Shown in pieces: positions 7,899 to 13,076 of a stretch of 13,076 nucleotides of DNA. How positions within the stretch are numbered: position 1 is the first letter of the stretch; each line of letters opens with the position of its first letter. Below the pieces are notes generated by a model. It did no database searches. It was not told the DNA's origin and saw nothing but the letters and a program-made list of their open reading frames with translations. The stretch is from Campylobacteraceae bacterium (GTDB lineage Bacteria; Campylobacterota; Campylobacteria; Campylobacterales; Campylobacteraceae). Location: positions 1-13,076 of the forward strand of contig CAADYZ010000009.1 in assembly GCA_900753405.1 (NCBI GenBank). The letters are read 5' to 3'. A program made the translations under genes and the position numbers.

Positions 7899-8579
7899 TT
7901 ATTGTAAGCTTAACCATTTAAAATCCGCAAAAACCGAGAAGAGGAAAAAGCCCCACCACACCGCGAGGACTGCGAATTTGATCTGGTTGCGGATGGTTTG
8001 GCGTTTTGCGACACTTGCGTTGATGCTGACCCATTTGAAGATTAAGCGATACATTCCGATGCTGGCGTGCAACACGACACAAAAAAGCAACGCGAAGTAG
8101 AAAAGGTGGAGGCGCGCAAAATGTGACGCGACATTCGCAACCGTGACTTGGTCGCCAAAAATGTTGCCGATTAGGTGAAAGCTAGCGAGGAAAAAGAGCG
8201 CAAAACCGCTTAAAAACTGAAACCACCAAAGCGTTGTTTCGCGGTGGCGCATACGGATTTTATGGGCTTTGTAGGCAAGCCACGCGCGGTAGTTTGACGG
8301 GAATTTTCGCACCGCCAAAAAGGCGTGCAAGACAAAAATCGCAAACACAATCCCCGCAACGACATTTGTGATCTGCCACACGCCGCCGGGCTCAGCTGCG
8401 TGGATAAACGCCTCAAAAACACGCTCACCAAAAACCACGCTGCCAGTTGTCAGCATATGCAAAAGCATAAAACAGGCTAAAAAAAGACCACTGACGCTTC
8501 GCAAAACATCCTGCCACGCGAAGATTTTGCTCTTTTTCAGCTCGCTATTTTTGCCTAAAAGTCCTTCGATTTTCTCCAT
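7899..8579 (-). CDS. frdC: Fumarate reductase di-haem cytochrome b subunit FrdC, divergent
   Basis: Membrane anchor that oxidises menaquinol and passes electrons through two b haems to FrdB. It has 226 residues with five hydrophobic helices. Four histidines at the expected helix positions, H41 (LLHML), H85 (VLHAF), H135 (SFHLI) and H171 (VLHAS), match the axial ligands H44, H93, H143 and H182 of Wolinella FrdC. Shared stretches include RKFP and RHRETTLWW. It is about 30 residues shorter than usual, through a shorter loop after helix I and a shorter C-terminus. E63 may correspond to the menaquinol-site E66. The glutamate two residues before the last haem histidine (E180 in Wolinella, VELHG) is a valine here (V169). 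A strong AAAGGAGG precedes the ATG by four bases. It is the first gene of frdCAB, with a TAAAAT about 30 bp upstream as possible -10. Confidence 0.9.
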   Translation of the reverse strand: MEKIEGLLGKNSELKKSKIFAWQDVLRSVSGLFLACFMLLHMLTTGSVVFGERVFEAFIHAAEPGGVWQITNVVAGIVFAIFVLHAFLAVRKFPSNYRAWLAYKAHKIRMRHRETTLWWFQFLSGFALFFLASFHLIGNIFGDQVTVANVASHFARLHLFYFALLFCVVLHASIGMYRLIFKWVSINASVAKRQTIRNQIKFAVLAVWWGFFLFSVFADFKWLSLQ

Positions 8580-8747
8580 CTCGCCTCCTTTGGTGATATT
8601 TCGGGGCGATTTTAGCCAAAGTAAAAATTGCTTTACCTTAAATTTACAAATTAACTTTTCAAATTCGGTTTTGACATTTTAGCGCAAAACTTGGCAGCAG
8701 CGGCGTTTGCGAGGCTTAAAGCGTGAAGTTTGGACGCAGGAAAAAGT

Positions 8748-8769
8748 GTAAAATTTAATTAAAATTTAC
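8748..8769 (-). terminator. AT-rich palindrome at the end of znuC, possible terminator
   Basis: Twenty-two bases starting at the end of the znuC stop codon form a near-perfect palindrome with one mismatched pair in each half. On the minus strand a CTTTTT run follows two bases later. The stem is weak (A/T only apart from the ends), so terminator activity is tentative. Confidence 0.35.
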
Positions 8770-9557
8770 TAATTTTGCCTCAAAAACGAGCATTCACCTC
8801 GTTTTGCCAAACGGCATTCACACGCTCCAAGAGTTAGCTCAACGCCACAAAAATGCTCGTGCGAGTGTTGAAGGTGGCTTAAAAATTCGCTGTTTTTACT
8901 CGCAGCGGCGGCTGGCGTGTGGTGAAGGACGAGAGTTTGATTAACAAAGGCGACTTTTGAGGCGAAATTTAGCGCCAAACTCACATCGTGACACACGACA
9001 ATGACGCCGATGCCGCCTGCGTTTAACTCTTTTAAAAGCTCGAAAATCTCAATCGCTCCGCGCGGGTCGATGCTCGCAGTTGGCTCGTCTAAAAGCAGGA
9101 TTTTTGCGCGTGAAGCAAGCGCGCGAGCGACAAAAACGCGTTGTCTTTGTCCGCCGCTGAGTGCGCCAAGTTGAGCGTTTTCAAACCCGCTAAGTCCGAC
9201 TTGGCTGAGTGCGTCACGCGCCGTTTGTTGCGCGCTTTTGTCGTAGCCGCCAACGCCTTTTAAAAGCCCCATTTTGACAACTTCAAGCGCGGTGAGCGGA
9301 AAATTTGAGGCAAAGGGGATGTTTTGTGGGACAAAGCCCAAGTTTTGCCGTGCAAGCACAGCGGGCGCAGAGTTGATCAAAATCTCGCCCGAAGTCGGCG
9401 TTAAAAGCGACAAAATGAGCTTTAAAAGCGTGCTTTTGCCGCCGCCGTTTGGTCCGATGATGGCTAAAAATTCTCGGCTGTCAAACTCTAAATTCACGCC
9501 TTTTAAAATCTCATCCCGCCCGTAGCTAAAACCGACATTTTTAACTGAAATTTCCAC
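8769..9557 (-). CDS. znuC: Zinc/metal ABC transporter ATP-binding protein (ZnuC-like)
   Basis: Cytoplasmic ATPase that would power a metal importer, probably for zinc, with the binding protein encoded just upstream. In 262 residues all ABC motifs are present: Walker A GPNGGGKS (35-42), Q-loop Q78, signature LSGGQ (133-137), Walker B ILLLDEP (153-159) and switch H190. The C-terminal tail is rich in possible metal ligands: H228, H231, H233, H235, C237, C246, C248 and C256. The ATG lies 28 bp after the znuA stop, so the two are probably co-transcribed. No permease gene follows: the next 189 bp are non-coding and lead into frdC. Manganese transport is an alternative; zinc is preferred because of the partner and the family resemblance. 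Confidence 0.85.
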   Translation of the reverse strand: MEISVKNVGFSYGRDEILKGVNLEFDSREFLAIIGPNGGGKSTLLKLILSLLTPTSGEILINSAPAVLARQNLGFVPQNIPFASNFPLTALEVVKMGLLKGVGGYDKSAQQTARDALSQVGLSGFENAQLGALSGGQRQRVFVARALASRAKILLLDEPTASIDPRGAIEIFELLKELNAGGIGVIVVCHDVSLALNFASKVAFVNQTLVLHHTPAAAASKNSEFLSHLQHSHEHFCGVELTLGACECRLAKRGECSFLRQN

Positions 9558-9585
9558 GCTTGCACCTTGTTAAAACCGAATTTGA

Positions 9586-10389
9586 CTAGTTTGCGGCGAT
9601 GATTTTAGCGAGATTTTCAATCTGCTTTTCGATCTCGCCTGAGAGTTGGTCGAGTGGGTGGATTTTCGCGCCGATGTTGCGGGCGATGTTTTTAAGCACG
9701 CGCGGTGAGTGTCCGGGCTCGGAGATGACGATCTTCACGCCTTTGCTTTTAGCGCTCTGTTCGATGAGTGCGATGTCACTAGGCTTGATCTCCTTTCCTT
9801 CTTCTTCAACGCCGATCTGCTCTAAACCATACCGCGCCGCAAAGTAAGAAAGGCTTGGGTGAAAGACGACAAACGCCTTGCCTTTTGAGCCTTTTAAGAT
9901 CTCCGCCACACGCGCGTCAAGTGCGGCAAATTCGCGTTTCAACTCCGCTAAAACCTTTTGGAATTCTTGCGTTTTTTCGGGGTAGAGCGAGGCGAGATTT
10001 TTAGCGATGTTTTCTGCTGAGTGCGAGAGCAAAACAGGGTCGAGCCAGATGTGCGGGTCGTCTTCAAACTTTTTGACGCCACTGCTTACATCAAACGCCG
10101 CAAGAGTCGGGTTTAGCTCCTTAAAACGCGGTAGCCACGCGCCTTCATAGTCGATCCCAACGCCAAAAAACGCCTTTGCGCGCGAGATCTGCCGCATTTG
10201 CGAAGGAGTTGGCTCGTAGGTGTGCGGGTCACCCTTTGCCATCACAACAACCTTCACAGTCGGCATAAATTTCGCAACAATTTTTTCATAAGGCTTGACC
10301 GAGACAACCAAAACATCCGCCGCGTTCGCCGCCGCACTCAAAAGGCACGCAGCCGCCACGCCACACACAAAACGCCATAAACCAGACAT
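9586..10389 (-). CDS. znuA: Periplasmic zinc-binding protein of ABC transporter (ZnuA-like)
   Basis: Cluster A-I metal-binding protein that captures Zn(II) in the periplasm for ABC import. In 267 residues there is a signal peptide to about residue 23 (AAANA/AD). The likely metal ligands are H56 (GDPHTYEPTPSQ), H113 (DDPHIWLDP), H177 (VFHPSLSYFA) and D247 (HPLDQLSGE). ISEPGHSPRVL precedes the last. The His-rich loop of E. coli ZnuA is absent, replaced by a short acidic FEDD. The ATG is preceded by AAGGAG. It is transcribed away from the carbonic anhydrase gene across a 147-bp divergent region, with a TAAAAT at 10415-10420 (minus strand) as possible -10. Manganese specificity cannot be excluded. 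Confidence 0.88.
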   Translation of the reverse strand: MSGLWRFVCGVAAACLLSAAANAADVLVVSVKPYEKIVAKFMPTVKVVVMAKGDPHTYEPTPSQMRQISRAKAFFGVGIDYEGAWLPRFKELNPTLAAFDVSSGVKKFEDDPHIWLDPVLLSHSAENIAKNLASLYPEKTQEFQKVLAELKREFAALDARVAEILKGSKGKAFVVFHPSLSYFAARYGLEQIGVEEEGKEIKPSDIALIEQSAKSKGVKIVISEPGHSPRVLKNIARNIGAKIHPLDQLSGEIEKQIENLAKIIAAN

Positions 10390-10500
10390 TAAAACTCCTT
10401 AAATGAATTTGCGAATTTTAATGACAAAATCTTAAAGTTAAATTAAAATTTTTCGCCTCTAAAATTTGGCTACTTTCAACTAAGTTTTTGTTAAAAGTGC

Positions 10501-10518
10501 TAAAATCAAATTTGATTT
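10501..10518 (+). promoter_or_regulatory. Probable -10 box overlapping a 16-bp palindrome, carbonic anhydrase promoter
   Basis: TAAAAT at 10501-10506 is placed 30 bp before the carbonic anhydrase ATG and overlaps the perfect palindrome AAATCAAATTTGATTT (10503-10518). The overlap of a -10-like box with the dispersed CAAATTTG element recalls an operator, but no regulator is identified. Confidence 0.4.
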
Positions 10519-10536
10519 ACGCAAAAAGGGGCGAAA

Positions 10537-11169
10537 ATGGAGCATAAGCTGATCAAAGGTGCGGTGAAGTTTATGGAGCAGAATTTCTCCGAACACAAGG
10601 AGCTTTTTGAGAGTTTGGCGAACAAGCAAGAGCCGCACACGCTTTTTGTCGGCTGCTCAGACAGCCGCGTTGTCCCAAACCTCATCACCCAAACGCTTCC
10701 GGGCGAGCTTTTCATCGTCCGTAACATCGCCGCCATCGTCCCGCACTACCGCACAAGCCCCGACTACGCGGCGACAACTTCGGCGATCGAATACGCTCTT
10801 TGCTCGCTGCCGATCGACTCAGTCGTCATCTGCGCTCACAGCAACTGCGGCGGCTGCAAAGCACTCTACGAAGAGGACATAGCCCAGAAAATGCCGAACT
10901 TGGCAAAGTGGCTTACGCTTTCAAACGAGGTCAAAGAGGTCGTCAGCCAACTTAACATCACCGATTCTGCAAAACGCGGGTGGATCACCGAGCGGCTCAG
11001 TGTGATCGCCTCTTACGAGAATTTTTTCACCTATCCAAATGTCGCAAAACGCGTCTCTGAGGGGAGTTTGCAGATTTTCGCGTGGCATTATGTCATCGAA
11101 ACGGGCGAGATTTTTGATTACCAAAATGGCGAATTTGTGCTCATCAACGCTCCAAAACTTCCTTCGTAA
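10537..11169 (+). CDS. Beta-class carbonic anhydrase
   Basis: Cytoplasmic zinc enzyme interconverting CO2 and bicarbonate, useful to a capnophilic bacterium for carboxylation reactions and pH control. The 210-residue protein has the full beta-class active site: C40, D42 and R44 in CSDSR, and H101 and C104 in AHSNCGGC, giving Cys-His-Cys zinc ligands plus the Asp-Arg dyad. GELFIVRNIAA (56-66) and SAIEYAL (82-88) are also family-typical. No signal peptide. The ATG follows AAGGGG by about six bases. Its neighbour znuA is divergently transcribed, so zinc import and a zinc enzyme share an intergenic region. A hairpin directly follows the stop. Confidence 0.94.
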   Translation: MEHKLIKGAVKFMEQNFSEHKELFESLANKQEPHTLFVGCSDSRVVPNLITQTLPGELFIVRNIAAIVPHYRTSPDYAATTSAIEYALCSLPIDSVVICAHSNCGGCKALYEEDIAQKMPNLAKWLTLSNEVKEVVSQLNITDSAKRGWITERLSVIASYENFFTYPNVAKRVSEGSLQIFAWHYVIETGEIFDYQNGEFVLINAPKLPS

Positions 11170-11170
11170 C

Positions 11171-11217
11171 TCAAATTTGGTTTTGCCAAATTTGCAATTT
11201 GTCAAAACCAAATTTGA
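11171..11217 (+). terminator. Hairpin from two inverted dispersed repeats, probable terminator of carbonic anhydrase
   Basis: TCAAATTTGGTTTTG (11171-11185) and CAAAACCAAATTTGA (11203-11217) are perfect inverted copies with 15-bp arms and a 17-nt loop, beginning one base after the stop codon. A T-rich stretch (11221-11235) follows shortly. Stem and T-tract make an intrinsic terminator likely, although the stem is AT-rich. Confidence 0.6.
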
Positions 11218-11269
11218 ATCCTTTTCGTTTTTTTTGAGACAAAATTACTCATTAAATTTAAGTTTTGTG

Positions 11270-11275
11270 TAAAAT
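11270..11275 (+). promoter_or_regulatory. Possible -10 box of the cytochrome c peroxidase gene
   Basis: TAAAAT in the context GTGTAAAATCG resembles other candidate -10 boxes in the window. It would give a leader of roughly 95 nt. An AT-rich stretch nearer the gene (11336-11351) offers an alternative promoter and has a weak resemblance to a PerR-type operator, too poor to claim. Confidence 0.3.
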
Positions 11276-11378
11276 CGTAACACCATCTTGCCAAAAACGC
11301 CCGTTTTGGCTGCAAATTAATAAAAATCTTAACTTTCATAATTAATAATAAGCACAAATTTTTTACAAAGGAGACTCT

Positions 11379-12416
11379 ATGAAGTCAAAATTTTTAGTTT
11401 TTAGTGCGGCAGCGGTAATTTTGGGTAGCGTAAGCTTGGCAAACGCGGACGCGGCGTTACGCGCAGCAGCCACAGACGCAGGTCTTGCCCCGCTTCCTAC
11501 AACGCAAAGCGGAGTGGAGAAGATTTTACAAGAAAACGGCGTGAAGTTTAGCAAATTTAGCGAAGAGAAAGCCGAACTTGGCAAAAAACTCTACTTTGAG
11601 CCACGCCTCTCAAAAAGCGGCATCATCTCTTGCAACACCTGTCACAACTTAGGGCTTGGCGGCACGGACGGCGTTGAAGCCGCAGTCGGTCACCGCTGGA
11701 CGGCAAACCCGCACCACCTAAACTCGCCAACGGTTTTCAACTCGGTGTTTAACGCGATCCAGTTTTGGGACGGCAGAGCAGGCGACTTGGCAAACCAAGC
11801 CAAAGGACCGATCGAAGCTGAGCCTGAGATGGCGACTCCTGCGAAGCTCGCAGTCGAGCGGATCGCCTCTTTGCCTGAGTATGTCAGCGAGTTTAAAAAG
11901 GTTTATGGCAAGGTGAGTTTTGACAATATCGCAGATGCGATCGCGACTTTTGAGCGCACGCTGATCACGCCAAATTCGAAATTCGACAAGTTCTTGCAAG
12001 GAGACGACAAGGCGCTTAGCAAAAACGAAAAAGCAGGGCTAAAACTATTCATCGACAAAGGCTGCACGACCTGTCACACTGGGGTGAATCTTGGCGGGCA
12101 AATGCAAAGTTTTGAGGTCGCCGCGAAGTATAAATTCGCGTCAATCGGCGACTTTAAAGGGGACGAAAACGGGCTTGTGAAGACGCCAACTTTGCGTAAT
12201 GTCGCATTAACCGCGCCTTACTTTCACAACGGAGCGATCTGGTCGTTGCAAGAGGCGATTAAAGAGATGGGAAGTGTGCAACTTGGCATTAAAATCTCAA
12301 ACTCTGAGGCTAAGAAAATCGAAGCATTTTTACACGCTTTAAGCGGTGAAATTCCGCAAGTAACCTACCCGCAACTTCCAGCTTCAACGAAAAAGACGCC
12401 AAAACCGATGCTTTAA
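11379..12416 (+). CDS. Periplasmic di-haem cytochrome c peroxidase
   Basis: Reduces hydrogen peroxide to water in the periplasm with electrons from cytochrome c. The 345-residue protein has a signal peptide (about 1-23, ending LANA), then two haem c sites: CNTCH (85-89) for the peroxidatic haem and CTTCH (229-233) for the electron-transferring haem. H105 (VGHRW) matches the distal histidine of the low-potential haem, and M297 (KEMGSVQLG) probably ligates the second haem. FWDGRAGDLANQAKGP and KTPTLRNVALTAPYFHNG are diagnostic of the CcpA/MauG superfamily peroxidases. The ATG follows AAGGAG with a seven-base spacer. The gene appears monocistronic, ending at a strong terminator. Length is normal for the family. 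Confidence 0.94.
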   Translation: MKSKFLVFSAAAVILGSVSLANADAALRAAATDAGLAPLPTTQSGVEKILQENGVKFSKFSEEKAELGKKLYFEPRLSKSGIISCNTCHNLGLGGTDGVEAAVGHRWTANPHHLNSPTVFNSVFNAIQFWDGRAGDLANQAKGPIEAEPEMATPAKLAVERIASLPEYVSEFKKVYGKVSFDNIADAIATFERTLITPNSKFDKFLQGDDKALSKNEKAGLKLFIDKGCTTCHTGVNLGGQMQSFEVAAKYKFASIGDFKGDENGLVKTPTLRNVALTAPYFHNGAIWSLQEAIKEMGSVQLGIKISNSEAKKIEAFLHALSGEIPQVTYPQLPASTKKTPKPML

Positions 12417-12432
12417 GTTGGCGATGTCGCGG

Positions 12433-12478
12433 CTTGAAATGCTAAAATCAAATTTGATTTTAGCATTTCAAGTTTTTT
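12433..12478 (+). terminator. Strong rho-independent terminator after cytochrome c peroxidase
   Basis: A perfect 40-base palindrome (12433-12472; 20-bp arms starting CTTGAAATGC) is followed directly by six T residues (12473-12478). It begins 17 nt after the stop codon. The centre, TAAAATCAAATTTGATTTTA, is the dispersed CAAATTTG element seen elsewhere in the window. With no unpaired loop in DNA, a cruciform is also possible. Confidence 0.85.
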
Positions 12479-12740
12479 GAAGATTGTCGAGTTTATTGCT
12501 TTTTCAAAGGCGGATTTGCGGGATTTTTAAGGCAACTTGCTCTCGCAATCCGCTTTAAAATCCCCAAAATTTTGTTTTACAAATTTGTCAAACTCAAATT
12601 TGGTTTTGACATTTGCGTTGCGCGGTAGGCTGAACTAGTGGTTTTGCCTCTCAAAAACCAACCAAAAAGCAAATTTCAAGCGGTTTTTAAACATAATTTT
12701 GGCAAATTTAAGGTTTGCAAATTTGAAAAAAGGCGGCTGG
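12479..12740. other. Intergenic region before the MBOAT gene
   Basis: No gene is supported. It contains an imperfect inverted repeat (about 12506-12530 with 12544-12565: GGCGGATTTGCGGGATTTTT against CGCAATCCGCTTTAAAATCC), another CAAATTTG element at 12587-12610 that is palindromic apart from two pairs, and a CATAAT at 12692-12697, a possible -10 for the MBOAT gene about 44 bp upstream of its ATG. Confidence 0.45.

Positions 12741-13076
<336 letters not shown>

Noticed and set aside
11337..11351. PerR-box-like AT-rich stretch before the cytochrome c peroxidase gene
   Set aside because: About 11 of 15 positions fit the consensus as I recall it, which is weak in such AT-rich DNA.

Overview
The window looks like a chromosomal segment of an epsilonproteobacterium, most likely Campylobacter or a close relative. 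The main reason is the fumarate reductase operon in the order frdC-frdA-frdB. FrdA and FrdB keep recognisable Campylobacter/Wolinella sequence throughout, including the covalent-FAD histidine at residue 43 and catalytic residues at H257 and R301. The moderate GC content of the right two thirds resembles oral-type Campylobacter (rectus, showae, gracilis or curvus) more than C. jejuni. The species cannot be fixed from sequence reading alone.

Layout, left to right. Positions 1-629 are AT-rich and without a convincing gene. They lead into a plus-strand iron-uptake pair: a TonB-dependent outer-membrane receptor (630-2738) and a four-helix PepSY-type inner-membrane protein, probably a ferrisiderophore reductase (2833-3939). 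This pair is visibly more AT-rich than the rest. It ends at a hairpin (3979-4019) where it converges with a minus-strand block. Read in its own direction, that block is znuA-znuC (10389 to 8769), frdC-frdA-frdB (8579 to 5116) and an RgpF-like glycan gene (5003 to 4038). A plus-strand block follows: beta-carbonic anhydrase (10537-11169), a periplasmic di-haem cytochrome c peroxidase (11379-12416), and the first 112 codons of an MBOAT/AlgI-like O-acyltransferase cut by the window edge (12741-13076).

The genes suggest microaerobic or anaerobic respiration (menaquinol:fumarate reductase, peroxide removal by cytochrome c peroxidase), CO2/bicarbonate handling, zinc and iron acquisition, and surface glycan building and modification.

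The most striking signal is at the right edge. There are 13 perfect tandem TCAA (= CAAT) units inside the MBOAT reading frame, 272 nt after its start codon. This is the same tetramer that drives phase variation of the lic genes of Haemophilus influenzae, and it predicts on/off switching of a surface O-acyltransferase in this organism. Other unusual points: FrdC lacks the glutamate of the Wolinella 'E-pathway'; znuA-znuC has no permease gene beside it; and a palindromic CAAATTTG-centred element recurs about ten times in intergenic DNA, twice forming what look like transcription terminators.
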